The notes below the pieces were generated by a model. The model searched no databases. It was given only the letters and a program-made list of their open reading frames with translations, and had not been told where the DNA came from. A DNA stretch of 64,000 nucleotides from Arthrinium phaeospermum. Taxonomy: Eukaryota; Ascomycota; Sordariomycetes; Amphisphaeriales; Apiosporaceae. Where the stretch lies: positions 3,162,001-3,226,000 of the forward strand of contig QYRS01000005.1 of assembly GCA_006503535.1 (NCBI GenBank). Reading direction: 5' to 3'. The position numbers were made by a program, and so were the translations under genes. Shown one piece after another: positions 1 through 11,717 of this stretch; positions within the stretch are counted from its first letter, which is position 1, and each line of letters starts with the position of its first letter.

Positions 1-553
1 GAAACCCGGCCAGGCCTGATAGGTTTGGCCGTGTGATCTGCGGAAGTACCACTTTGCCGAGAGTATGCACCGCTGTCCGATAAGGCCTTGGTTTCCCTGT
101 AGTTACAATACGTCACTTCAGTTCGACTCATTGATATACGTACTCCTATAAATATATAATGTCATTGGATATTTCGGCACTGGTCTGTCTCTTGACATGG
201 CGCCAGATAAGCGATTAGGATGCTAGGGTCTTGGTACTTGGGCAATGGATTTCCATGTAGGATCCGGAGCTGACGCTTCTGATCAAATGCAAGAAGTGGG
301 TTGCACGATCAGATGAGGTGAGATTGTGCAGCCATGCGCCGGGATACAGACCAACTATCCAGCTAAGAGCGCAGATCTGATCACTAACGAGCGTTATATT
401 CTTCCGTCTATCATCCGAGGGGCGTTGTGCTTCTATTTCCTCCAACGTTTCATGCGTAAGCGCCTATCAATAGTTCGTTTGATCGAATCTTTCAATCCCT
501 TCTACAGAAACTGCCAGTCCTGGCCTCAAGTCCCTCGAGGTACATTTTTTATA
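1..553. other. 5' flank without a supported gene
   Basis: No convincing gene is visible. An open frame in phase with the next gene reaches upstream to about position 326, but its first codon there is GTG. The only upstream in-frame ATG, at 452, would add a basic stretch that does not look like a signal peptide. Confidence 0.4.
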
Positions 554-1683
554 ATGGAATCGACCCCGCCGGCCCCGACGTCACCGACGGCAGCTCCTAC
601 AACCGAGCAACCGACGACCAAAGAAAAACCGACAACTGCTCCGACTACCAGGCCAGAGCCTTCCACTACACTTATCCCAACTGAACACGGATCGACGGCA
701 ATAAAGACCATAACCTCCAAATCCACCCTTCCGCCGTTGACTACCCTTTTTGTCCCCGGTCCGTCTTGCGCCGGTCGTTATTGGTTGAAGACGTATCCCG
801 ATAAGCCCGAGATATCCAGTGGAGCATCCGACCGCCTTTATTCATCATGTATGCCTTCGGGAGACCCGCCATTTTCCCCAGGCGTTTGTCCTTTCCCTAT
901 GTTGGCCTGGGTCGTGAATCGCGTCATCGGGGACACATACACCGAAGTGTGTTGCCAAAGGTAAGTTCAAATAGCCAGTCGACCTCAGGACGATAAGCAG
1001 CGTTGAAGCAAATGATGTCTAATTAGTTCCATCGCAGTGGGTTCTCGTATGACCTAACAGAATGCGTCAAATGGATAACCACTTCAACTCAAGTACTTAA
1101 TGGGTACTCGAGCTATTCGATTGATGTCCTCACTCACGTGGACACCGGCACGGCATCTCATCAGCCATTTACTGTCATGTGGGCAGAGCGCGACTTAGAA
1201 CTCTTTCCGTCAGATGTGTCTGCAAGTCGAAAGTCTATCGTGTCGTCTGGGTTTCGACAGCCAACGGCTACAGGCTTGAGTGGTGGGAAAAGTCCGGAAA
1301 ATGGAAATAATACGTCCAAACCATCTGATCCATCACGCACCGGTTTATCTCCTGGAGTCATTGCTGGCATAGTGATCGGTGTTGCGGTTGCGATAATATT
1401 GATAACACTCATACTGCGGTATATATTGCACGTGAAGAGCAAAAGAGCACCAAATACTGGGCGCGTGCCGGAGCTAGATGGTGTTCACACGTCCACCTGG
1501 AAACGGTGGTACCGTGGAGCTTGGAGAGCAGAAGCGGACAGCAGCATGGTGAGAGCAGAGCTGGAAAGGGGAAACGTCACAAAGGAACAGAGAGCGGAGC
1601 TGGAGGGCGTAAATGGCGGGGAGGATAGACCTGGGGATATCTCTGAGCTCCCAGATACTACACAGGGCGCAGAGCAAACATAG
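554..1683 (+). CDS. single-pass membrane protein with Ser/Thr-rich stalk and fungal Cys domain
   Basis: Two exons, 554-960 and 1038-1683, flank an intron with a GTAAGT donor and GCAG acceptor. The splice joins phase 2 cleanly and restores the frame. The N-terminus is a Thr/Pro-rich low-complexity stalk. It is followed by a small cysteine domain with the order C...SPGVCP...CCQSGF...C, seen in many fungal surface proteins. After a Ser/Asn/Pro linker comes one strongly hydrophobic helix (SPGVIAGIVIGVAVA onward), then a basic stop-transfer segment. The cytoplasmic tail is charged and repeats an AELE motif. There is no cleavable signal peptide, so an N-out orientation is inferred. An upstream in-frame ATG at 452 is an alternative start. 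Function is unknown; a cell-surface or wall-sensing role is only a guess. Confidence 0.7.
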
Positions 1684-3041
1684 CTGTGCTGAGTGACCCT
1701 GGCCTATTTGCATCATCCATAGTTGAGTCTAGTTTAAACAGTCATTTCACATGGTGACCACCCACGAAATGTTCGCAGTAAACTTCCTGCATTCTTCCAA
1801 CACCGGCAAATGCGCCGTCGCCATGCTACCTGGTTTCGTGACCGCGCGATTTGCATGTACCCGGCAAAGCTCGAGAGCCCAGCCCAGCCCAGCCTCTCCC
1901 AGCCAGTGATTACGTGATGTTACGAGTTGAGGGGTCCAGTGATTCGGGGAAAAGAGCATTTAAATCACGTGTCAGCAGAGTACGAGGGGTTGGGCAGATA
2001 CAGAGAGGGAATTTTGCAGTCACCGGTATGTTGGCCGTTATCAAGCTTTTATCGATCCATAGGAGTTACAATTAGTTGTTAGAATGTTTTTAAGAGTTTC
2101 GAAGGTATCGGATATAATACCTTATTTTTAAGTTTATTATTTTTAAGGTAACCTGCTCTTTATAAGTCTTTTATTTCTTCCGGGAAATTTTGGTACGAAT
2201 CGAAAAAAAAAAAAAGAAGAAGTGGCGAGCTGACTTCCTGACGACAGGCGCTTGGCTATTTTCTCAAGCGGACGAGGATTGGTGCAGCATTGAGATTCCA
2301 ATCACGTAGCATACAGCTTCCCAGTAGAGCTTTCATCATTGAAAGGTGATGTGACAGTGATTGATGTGTCGTGAGAGCGGCAGGAAGAGGAGTTACGGCA
2401 GCAACAATAGGAATAGCGGAGATGAAACTGTTAAGTACGGCAGGTGGTGGTACCATTTTTATTACTCCCTATTTAGGGAGGCTGTGACAATGTCATCTCG
2501 AGGAGAGGTGAAGTTGTCGTGAATAGGTGCAGCTGCTATAAGCGTGAACCTACCGTGTCAAGCCTATGCAATCACTGATTATAGTGAACTGCTACCCATA
2601 AGCCATCTACATTGAATGCAGTTCCAACCCAACACAAATCTGCGACTACTTAAGGCGTCTCCAAGGACACAGAAGTTCTGGTTTGGAATTTTCCTCTCTT
2701 CATAACAACATCAAAAACCTCATCTGAGATAACCATACTCAACCATCTCAACCACATTCAACCATCTCATCGTTAAGCAAGACCCAACCAAAGACATCAT
2801 CACCCCCATCCGGGTTTCACCTACACACAACAACCAAGCAGAACTCTCAATCATCTCATCGCGATCGAATCAAAGATCGCATCATCTCTCGTCGCAACGA
2901 AGCAAGAACCGCAGAAGAGCACCATCAGTTCCATCTGCGCTTTCACTCATCACCACCGCCCGCCTCTCGCGCACCCAGAACAAACCATACCCGAACCACA
3001 ACCTTCTCCAGCTCGTTCAATTCACCGACAACACCGTCACA
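1684..3041. other. intergenic region with AT-rich repeat copy and long leader
   Basis: No gene is supported. It contains a short CCCAG-rich run near 1876-1893 and the AT-shifted poly-A repeat copy at 2003-2218. From about 2690 to 3041 there is a CA/CT-rich stretch with repeated AACCATCTCA-like words, typical of a long fungal 5' leader, leading to the small gene at 3042. Confidence 0.5.
2003..2218 (+). mobile_element. RIP-mutated copy of a poly-A-tailed retroposon (copy A)
   Basis: About 200 bp matches, in opposite orientation, the element at 11437-11702. Both copies end in GTACGAATCG followed by a poly-A tract and GAAGAAG, as expected of the 3' end of a non-LTR element (SINE or 5'-truncated LINE). 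Relative to copy B, copy A shows about a dozen G-to-A changes, almost all TpG to TpA, plus two C-to-T changes. That is the direction and context of repeat-induced point mutation. Homology starts at about 2003 (GAGAGGGAATTTTG) and is lost upstream. I could not find a target-site duplication for this copy. Confidence 0.75.
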
Positions 3042-3266
3042 ATGTGTTACGTCAAGATCGACCAATTCATCTGCGGCCGGTGCGGCAAGTACCTGGATCA
3101 AGCCTTTCGGCAGAACACCTGGATCACCTGCAACGTCGGTCCCACGTATGACAAGAGGTGCCCCAACTTCCACGGCGAGCCGGTCTTCCACTACGATTTC
3201 CTGTGCAGGCGCTGTCGTCAAGTCACGGGTGAGCATTCTCGCCGATTGACCACGGAGGCGGATTGA
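3042..3266 (+). CDS. small Cys-rich (CxxC) protein
   Basis: This encodes 74 residues from an ATG in good context (GTCACAATG), behind a long CA/CT-rich leader. Cys and His residues occur as CGRC, then a spaced TC and RC, then CRRC, suggesting two paired zinc-binding knuckles. There is no signal peptide and no membrane segment. The opposite strand is also open here (2943-3275), but it lacks the zinc-knuckle pattern. Short one-exon genes of this kind are common and uncharacterised in filamentous fungi. The role is unknown; zinc binding is an inference from the Cys spacing. A longer spliced form cannot be excluded. Confidence 0.55.
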   Translation: MCYVKIDQFICGRCGKYLDQAFRQNTWITCNVGPTYDKRCPNFHGEPVFHYDFLCRRCRQVTGEHSRRLTTEAD

Positions 3267-4098
3267 ATCGCCCAAGGAGACATCTGCCGACCTTCGCCGC
3301 CAGTCGCCAAGGAGTGCCTCGGTTGGTAGGAGGAAAGAGAGAGATGGAAGGAGTTGGTTAAATTCGATGATCCTTCACCTCCTTGGAGCTAAGCAGACAA
3401 AGGAAACGGCAGTATGGAAGCATTGGTTAGCACAGATGGCCCAGATATGACCCCCGAGGAACGAGGAGGCCTTCAGCAGATGTAATCAATCACCATTGCA
3501 TAAACAAACGTGTGAATTCTGTGTTGTGATTGGAGCGATGTAAATGTGTAGTTATTTATTTCATGTTATTATGACTTGCTACGAGGTATGGCGGCAACTC
3601 GTGTCTGGAAGGGACAGCGCTTTGTCGACATCGCCAGGAAGAGACAAGCAATTTGATCGACGCCCACTAATGAGTCGAGGATGCCCTCGACAACAAAGTG
3701 CATGTGAGCAATGGGCTGAAGGAGTGAAGCGCACGAGCAGGGGTTTTCTTGAATTTCAGTCTCTATTTTCAGATCGTCAATGGAAGTTGTGCGCTGCGGT
3801 TGAATGAAGCCTGCTAGGGTTAGTTGGCGAACAATTGAACAGAACCCAGAGAACAAGACTAATGTCAGAACCCAGCTGAACTATTCATCATAGGGCATTG
3901 TAATTGATCAAGCCACATGTGATCGTCTACAACTTCATTGTTGACTTCTTTTCCGCCGATATATAAGGAACCGTGCTGGCCGCTCTTGGTCCAGAATCTC
4001 CCATCCTCTCAGGACAATCACCACTGCCTATTCATACCCATTCACCACATACACTTTCAAAGCACACAACCATTTCAATCACAACAAGGAAGATCAAA
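3267..4098. other. intergenic region
   Basis: No gene is supported. Short open frames at 3544-3856 on both strands have no recognisable motif. The distal part is the promoter and leader of the F-box-like gene. Confidence 0.4.
3959..3967 (+). promoter_or_regulatory. TATA box of the F-box-like gene
   Basis: ATATATAAG lies 132 nt upstream of the ATG at 4099. It is followed by a CA-rich leader ending in an A-rich start context. Confidence 0.5.
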
Positions 4099-5151
4099 AT
4101 GGCTTCTCCTGGAAACTCTGGCGCTGAAAGCGATGATCAGCACCAAGCCCCCGTCACCCCGGTTCCCGAATTTGGAGATATGCCTGCGGAGCTGGTCCGG
4201 ATGGTCTGCGACAACATCGGCCCTGTAGATCGCGCCATGGTGGCGTCGACCTGCCGTGGCTTGCAGGCACTCGGCAGGATCGACATGAACGCTGTCATGA
4301 ACGATCCCAACTACGCTTGGGAGTTTCTCAAGCGCGTAGAGCGGGACGCGAACCCGCTCCTGGTGCCCTGCCGCGCGTGTCTGAGTCTGCACTTGCCAGA
4401 GGTCTGCCTCCCTTCGTTCACTCATGCTAGCGCCGCCAACTACAAGTGTCGGAGCGTCAGCCCGACGCACCCGACGTTTGTGCAAAATCTCCAGCCCGCT
4501 CTGTATGGCTTGGTCAAGTATCGCAAGTTGGGGCTGGATACATCATGGTTCCGGGAGTCAGACAAGGAGCTGAAGTATTCTCGGGCCATGATGCCACCTT
4601 ACACGGCGGTTCTGTGTGATGTTTGGAGTAAGGTGGACATCAAGCAGGATGGCGGCTTGTTCTACCTGGAGCAGCATGCCATCGAATTGGACCAATGGAT
4701 CTTCCCGATCCCGGACCGCACCGGCAGACTCGTGCGGGACCTCAAGCACCACTGGCTTTCGTGCCAATGCCAGCACCTCTACCCGAGATTCATCACCGAG
4801 CCTGACCCAGCTGGCAATCCGACCATCTCCATCTACGCCGGCGGCCATACGCACGGGGGCAACCGTGACCTCGGACTCGTAGACCTCCCTCTGGGACCCA
4901 GCGCGCGGGGGACCGTCCAAGGTGCCATCCACATGTGCACTACTTGCAACACGGACCTGCGGTGCGAGGTCCGGTACCGGGTCGATGGCAACCCGCGGCT
5001 GGTCTTGACGACCTGGAAGTACTATGGCGATGCCTCCACGCTGGATGCCCTTCAGCAGGCTCTGCGCCGAATTGCCCGCGGTCGTAACCCTTCGCCTCCG
5101 CCAGTGAGTCAAAGGGGCCAGGTTGCGGCAATGTCTGGTATGGCTCTGTAA
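4099..5151 (+). CDS. F-box-like protein of unknown substrate
   Basis: Single exon, 350 residues, starting at the ATG in TCAAAATGG context. The frame is open 42 codons further upstream, but the TATA box and leader place transcription in that region. Residues about 25-60 (FGDMPAELVRMVCDNI, then VASTCRGLQALG) resemble a short F-box: Pro/Glu-Leu start, hydrophobic helix, then a Cys/Leu helix. The rest contains two separated Cys pairs (CRAC near residue 92, CTTC near residue 280) and His/Cys around residues 215-225, which could bind metal. F-box proteins act as substrate adaptors of SCF ubiquitin ligases, but no partner can be read from the sequence. The family is a typical fungal F-box-like expansion; assignment is moderate. 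Confidence 0.6.
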   Translation: MASPGNSGAESDDQHQAPVTPVPEFGDMPAELVRMVCDNIGPVDRAMVASTCRGLQALGRIDMNAVMNDPNYAWEFLKRVERDANPLLVPCRACLSLHLPEVCLPSFTHASAANYKCRSVSPTHPTFVQNLQPALYGLVKYRKLGLDTSWFRESDKELKYSRAMMPPYTAVLCDVWSKVDIKQDGGLFYLEQHAIELDQWIFPIPDRTGRLVRDLKHHWLSCQCQHLYPRFITEPDPAGNPTISIYAGGHTHGGNRDLGLVDLPLGPSARGTVQGAIHMCTTCNTDLRCEVRYRVDGNPRLVLTTWKYYGDASTLDALQQALRRIARGRNPSPPPVSQRGQVAAMSGMAL

Positions 5152-5983
5152 GGAGTTAGCGTGCTTGTGCTGACCTAGTCCCCAGACACTGGTAAGTACT
5201 GACTTACAGGTGATTGACACACAAGGTAAGTGCATCATGATGTGAGAGATAGTTAAAGATGAAAAATTGAAAGGAAATAAAAGATTGTTACTACTGATCG
5301 AGTCTGGAATTTAATGCGCACACACCAGCTAGTCCCTACTATCCCATTTCTAGTTATTTTGTGATATTACTATAGTGCTATAAGCTAACGAAGTAGTTCT
5401 TACGCTCAGTTTTACTATTAGTCTTTAACATCATACTCTAAATAAACCCGCGGCCCAAGCATCTGTCAATGCTTTTTCCAGCTAAGTATATACCTATTTA
5501 GTCACTGAGCGAGTGCCCTGGTTGAGAGTTGGCGGAGTTGTTCAGGGCGATTCGAGGCGTGCTCTATTATCTCATTGCACTGCATAGCCTGTCATTGTTC
5601 CCTCAAAGCAAGGATGATTGGTCGATTTAACGCCATCCACTATTCACTTCCGCCGCTGAGACAACAAGTCGGGAGTTTGGTTCCTTAAGCTAACATACCA
5701 GACAATGCAAGGCCCCCCACTTCTGTCGTCTACCCAGCTGGCCGCAACCATCACGTAGCGACAATGGTCTGATTACAACAAAGGGAACTGACCTTGTCAG
5801 TTGGCGCAAACTATGAATCCGCTTCTCCGCGACAAAGGCATCTGCGGCTTTTCGAACAGCCATGCCTCTTCGAGATGCAAACTACACGACCCATGCAATG
5901 TACATATCTGAAGTAACCAGCGAGCGCAGAAACATCAGGAGCATCCTACGAGCTTGACTGAAAGAGAGACCGAGCAGTCAACC
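5152..5983. other. intergenic region
   Basis: AT-richer than its neighbours, with no convincing reading frame. I see nothing specific in it. Confidence 0.4.
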
Positions 5984-6760
5984 ATGTCCCGCCAATCAAC
6001 CCCAAAGCACGAGAGTCCAAGAGCCTTCAGTGACCTCGGGGACCTCGATTACGACATCACACTGGCCTCTCCCCTCTCGCCGCCCCTGCCGCTCCCTCCC
6101 CCACCATCGCGGGCCTACACGGACGAGCTGACCAAGAAGTCCATGCCTGTGGACCCGACGCCGGTGATCCGGCTCCTGGCACCGACGCCCGAGGCCACCT
6201 CGCCCAAGATCCTGCTGCGGCCTCGGCGGGACGGCTTTATCGATGACGACGACGAGGAGCCGTTCCCAGACTTCTTCTACCCCCATCCCAATAGCACAAC
6301 GACCTCGCCGTCCCTTCTACCGTCAAGCCGGTACAGTCCCAAGGACAACACCCAGAAAAGCTACTCGGCGTTCCAGGATCCGCTTCCCTGGACAGACGAG
6401 CTGATGCGGCAGAACCGCCGCCACCGGCGCCCAACCTACGGACAGAGCGTGTTCGAGGAAGATACATCCTCATCGTCGTCATCTGACGAGTCCTCGTCAG
6501 ATTCTTCCGGTCCTAAATCCACTTCCACCTCGCGAGATCATGCTCAAGGCACGGGAACAGCAGGAAGTGGCCTGCAAACGATGGCAGTGTCATCTGGCTC
6601 TGTACCAACAGCGTCAACGACAGCAAGGACCACGGGAGACGGTACGAGTCTTGAGAACAAGACCAATGAAGCCAGTAAAGACACGAGCTGCCCTGGTCCT
6701 ACTGCAGCGCTGGATCTGACCAGATTCCGATTTCCAGAGGCAGGAGCTGGGCAACGGTAA
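5984..6760 (+). CDS. disordered Pro/Ser-rich protein of unknown function
   Basis: Single exon, 258 residues, from ATG in CAACCATGTC context; the frame is open further upstream only from a TTG. Composition is low complexity: a Pro-rich patch (SPPLPLPPPPS), an acidic patch (DDDDEEPFPDFF) near residue 90, and a long Ser run with Asp/Glu near residue 165. There is no signal peptide, membrane helix or known fold. Codon use is C-rich at third positions like neighbouring genes, which supports coding. The protein is probably intrinsically disordered, perhaps a scaffold or phospho-target. No function can be assigned. Confidence 0.55.
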   Translation: MSRQSTPKHESPRAFSDLGDLDYDITLASPLSPPLPLPPPPSRAYTDELTKKSMPVDPTPVIRLLAPTPEATSPKILLRPRRDGFIDDDDEEPFPDFFYPHPNSTTTSPSLLPSSRYSPKDNTQKSYSAFQDPLPWTDELMRQNRRHRRPTYGQSVFEEDTSSSSSSDESSSDSSGPKSTSTSRDHAQGTGTAGSGLQTMAVSSGSVPTASTTARTTGDGTSLENKTNEASKDTSCPGPTAALDLTRFRFPEAGAGQR

Positions 6761-8729
6761 CTCGACTGAGCGACCCACGCAGAACATCAATATTCTTCGG
6801 CCACAAGAGGAGGGGATCAGGCATGATAAAAGAACCTAACATCGAATGGGAAAGATTTTTGAGTTGGAAAAAGAGGAGAACCACAACAAAGGTCGCATGT
6901 TTATAGAGGTGTTCGTGCCAATAGTCAATAACTAAGGTCAACAAGTCGACTACTTACCCTCCCTCCTTAGGTGCAGGGGTCAATGGCACCTTATGGTTGA
7001 TATAGTGATCCTATTGAGGGTTGGAAAACCCTTGGGATGAACCGCCACAGTTCCTTGAGCTGGGGAGCTTGGTCGAGGATAGTGATAAAGACCCCGCTTC
7101 ACCCCAGAGAGATGGTAACTCTTTGATGGTGCATTCAAATTAGCATTTACACGGCCGGTAAAGACGTATTGGGAGAAGCTCAAGTTGTGACGCAGCTCCG
7201 AGCGCAAGGCCAAGTTAATGTATGAGAAGAACGTGCCCGGTATGTTTGGCCCTGGTGTATGTGGGTATACGAACCAGGCCAGGGGGCGCGGTGACCATTA
7301 AGTGGGTGTGCATCGGCTAGGCGTACATGGCGAACGGAAGATAGGTGGCACAGCCGGGGATCCTGTTCGACGCGTACACCTCGACCAGATGCTTGACTGC
7401 CCGTGATTCCTTCTGGATGTCTCGCCACATGCACTTCCATAGTATTCAAAGCCATGAGCACAGCGGGTTGAATCGAGACCGGAGACCGCCTTTTTCATAT
7501 TTACACAACTGCTCCGTGCCCTGTTTATGCATGTTTATGCCAGAGTAACAGAAATAATCTGGTAGATAATTGCTCTGATCCGGGCAGCTACCCGATGACC
7601 CGTTGGACACTTCATCACCAGCTATTCCATCGTCATCAGAATGCTGGTGATGTACTAAAAAGGGGCTCATTCCTACTGATCCATGGAACCAGTTATTCCG
7701 TTGGCTGGATCTTGCTAGTAGCAGCCCTGGTTAGCCTGTTAATTATGACACTGGAGGTTATTCCATCAGTGAATATTGCTTCCCGCACCAGATAGATCAT
7801 GCCATCTCGCATAACCATATAGGGTACGTTCCCTAATATGGTTATGCCACTTGACACATACGGATGTTTCCTACGGGCATTCGAATCGTCGTGGTTATCC
7901 TACTCCTGGAGCCAACTTATGTATGGGGTTACTCCAGACGGACCACTGGATGGTCTCGGGTACCTTACTTGAAAGTGGAGTTTTATTGGGCTTGGCGCTG
8001 CGTCACTTGAGCCGATTATCGGATCATGATTGGCTGTTCACTTAGGCGGTGGCCTAGCAACAGCGAGACTGGAGGTAGCCAGGGCGTCTGGACAAGGTGT
8101 GGCTAGTGACTGCCAATTTGTCCGTATTGGGTAGGACCAAATGACCAAAATGGCAAGCGCTGGAGGCCGCGCAATCCGTTGTGCGATGGCGCACGATAGA
8201 TAGTATTACCTGGATTCCAACAGAATATGCGAATGATAGCAGAAACGAGAGGATTAAAATCTTTAAATTCAGAGTTCATTTTTTATTATTTCTTAAAAAC
8301 CCGAAATCAGTTCTTCTAAAATCGATGTCCTATTCTTGTATAATCATCTTTCATTCGAATTATGTTCTGGAGATTGGGGATGGAGGATGGCGAATGGCTG
8401 CACCAAGCTGACTTCCCCGGCTTCTCTCCACTTTTGCGTTGCTGTGGTGGCGTAGTGTGTGCTGCCTTATCTCGGATCGGCGTAGCTTTTAGTGGTATGA
8501 GCTAGCTGCTGCGCGCATGAAACACTGACCTGCACCCACCCTCAAGTCGTCATACCTAAGCTCCTTCCCTTCCCTCTTAGCAGCCAACCTTCCACCTAAC
8601 CTACCATCCTTCATCATCTTCCATCGACAACAACATCGACAACATTCAGTTGAAGTCGATACCTAATCATCCATTCCATTCCATTCCTTCGCGCATTAGA
8701 ATACCGCGTTTTCCACCGAGCCGCCCATT
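6761..8729. other. long intergenic region with hairpin
   Basis: Nearly 2 kb with only short open frames. It contains a near-perfect inverted repeat at 7809-7847. AT-rich stretches lie around 8250-8370. From about 8560 on there is the CT/CA-rich leader of the protease gene (ACCTAACCTACCATCC-like words). Confidence 0.5.
7809..7847. repeat. 16-bp-stem inverted repeat (hairpin)
   Basis: The arm GCATAACCATAT pairs perfectly with ATATGGTTATGC. The inner AGGG pairs with CCCT, leaving a six-base loop (TACGTT) and a single bulged A. No flanking element or T-tract marks it as a terminator of a known gene. Confidence 0.7.
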
Positions 8730-10112
<1,383 letters not shown>

Positions 10113-10894
10113 GCGCCAGACGAGATCTAGTGAACCTAGTTGGCTGGATGGAAAGGGGTTGGGAAGCGCTCGGTATCTGCGCTGATGTGGCTACAGACCA
10201 CACTTTCATGCTTGGGTTATTGTGGATATGAGTCCACTAAATTGTGCATTCCGTCCTTGAGATTGGTAATTGTGTAGACTACGATCGAATAGCATAGGAA
10301 GCTTCCTTGTTCTCCATTCATTTGTTCAATTGTGCCTTCCGGGTTGCTGTGATAAGCTGCTTGGTTATTCCATTTTGTCGCTGGACTGGCATAATTCCCC
10401 ACCATAGATGACATGGCATTCTATTAGACCATTGTGTTGTTCCACTGGACTACTCGATCTGTTATTCCATTGAATGCCTGCTGTTATTCCATTGAATGCC
10501 TGCTGTTATTCCATTGAATGCCTGTTATTCAACTGGAAGTGTTCGCTGTACCCATGTAATATTGCTGAGTCGTACACATTTCAGGCTGCTACCTAGTCCC
10601 ACCACGCGGTTATTCGATTATTTCAGAGTCATGGTTTCATGATTACTGAATCGGCGAATTATCGTGTCATTCCGGCAGATTCTATTGGCAGACTGTCTGC
10701 TTCTCACTCAAGGGTGAAATTCAAAGCTGATTGTTCTTGGTGTTCATGTTAGAATCGGGATCAGGTCGTCTCTTCTGGATGTGACTCGGTATATTAGGGA
10801 TTGCACACAGGCATCTTCAGGCAGTGCCTTGGCCTCCCGGCCCGCCTGTCTCCGTCTTGATATCTCATCTCTGGCTGTCATAGCGTCATATCTC
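10113..10894. other. intergenic region with minisatellite
   Basis: 3' flank of the protease gene. It holds a short tandem array at 10459-10524 and scattered further GTTATTCCATT words (for example near 10369). No gene is supported. Confidence 0.5.
10459..10524. repeat. 22-bp tandem repeat, three perfect copies
   Basis: The unit CTGTTATTCCATTGAATGCC plus TG is present three times head to tail, followed by a degenerate partial copy (TTATTCAACTGG). Confidence 0.85.
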
Positions 10895-11421
10895 CGTCAC
10901 CACATGCTTTACTGTCATCCTAGGAAGAACCCTTTCTTGGAGCATACGGTCAATCTCGTCAAAAGATCGACCCTTGCGCTCGGGAATGTAGAACCGGCTC
11001 CATAGCGTTGAAAGGGTGGCCTGCGTGGCTATCGCCGGTGCCATGGTCGGCGCCCGGAGCTGCGTGCTGCTGGTCTCACCCCGGGCGACGTACGCCATGG
11101 CGCCTAGCGTCGCGAAGTAGATGAACGCCCACATTCGTTGAAGACATCCATCGTGGTGTAGTCTCCATCCGCCGTGCACGTCGCGGATTCTACATATTCG
11201 GAAACTACTACAACCTGGAAAACGCCACTCACGGATCTCACGCGATGTGGAAGCCCGTCCGGGAGGCCTTCCAGAGCGGCGGCTTCTTTGAAACCGATCA
11301 GCCCGGCCCACCTACTTACTGCGCGAAGCATAGCCGAATCATCCAGATAGACTCTCCTGATGCATGGGACGGGCCACAACACGGTTAGGGCCGACTGCAT
11401 CTACTTGGCAAGGGATGTGAG

Positions 11422-11436
11422 GATCGGGTCCAGTAT
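11422..11436. repeat. target-site duplication, left copy
   Basis: GATCGGGTCCAGTAT, identical to 11703-11717, directly abuts the poly-A (here T-rich) end of the inserted element. Confidence 0.85.
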
Positions 11437-11702
11437 CTTCTTTCTTCTTTTTTTTTTTCGATTCGTACCAAGGTTTCCCGGCAGAAACAAAAGACTCACA
11501 AAGAGCAGGTTATTACCTCAAAAATAATAAACTCAAAAACAAGGTATCATACCCGATACCTTCGAAACTCTCAAAAACATTCCAACAATTATGACTCCCA
11601 TGGATCGACAAAAGCTTGATAACGGCCTGCGGTGACTGCAAAATTCCCTCTCCGGTTCCGGTCCTATCTCCGGCCGTGGTGACTCAGCGGACTGCGTACA
11701 AA
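11437..11702 (-). mobile_element. poly-A-tailed retroposon (SINE-like or 5'-truncated LINE), copy B
   Basis: A 266-bp insertion read on the minus strand. It starts TTTGTACGCAGTCC and ends GTACGAATCG followed by an A-rich tail. It is flanked by perfect 15-bp direct repeats. The 3' 200 bp match copy A at 2003-2218 in inverted orientation, and copy B keeps the G/C bases that copy A has lost. No open reading frame and no clear Pol III A/B boxes were recognised, so SINE versus truncated LINE is undecided. Target-primed reverse transcription is inferred from the tail plus target-site duplication. Confidence 0.82.
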
Positions 11703-11717
11703 GATCGGGTCCAGTAT
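11703..11717. repeat. target-site duplication, right copy
   Basis: GATCGGGTCCAGTAT, the second copy. Removing the element and one copy restores a continuous transporter reading across LFVIGILDPI into LTSLAK. Confidence 0.85.

Noticed and set aside
2219..2260. Target-site duplication for repeat copy A
   Set aside because: No matching direct repeat found around 2003 and after the poly-A tail; the 5' boundary may be truncated or mutated.
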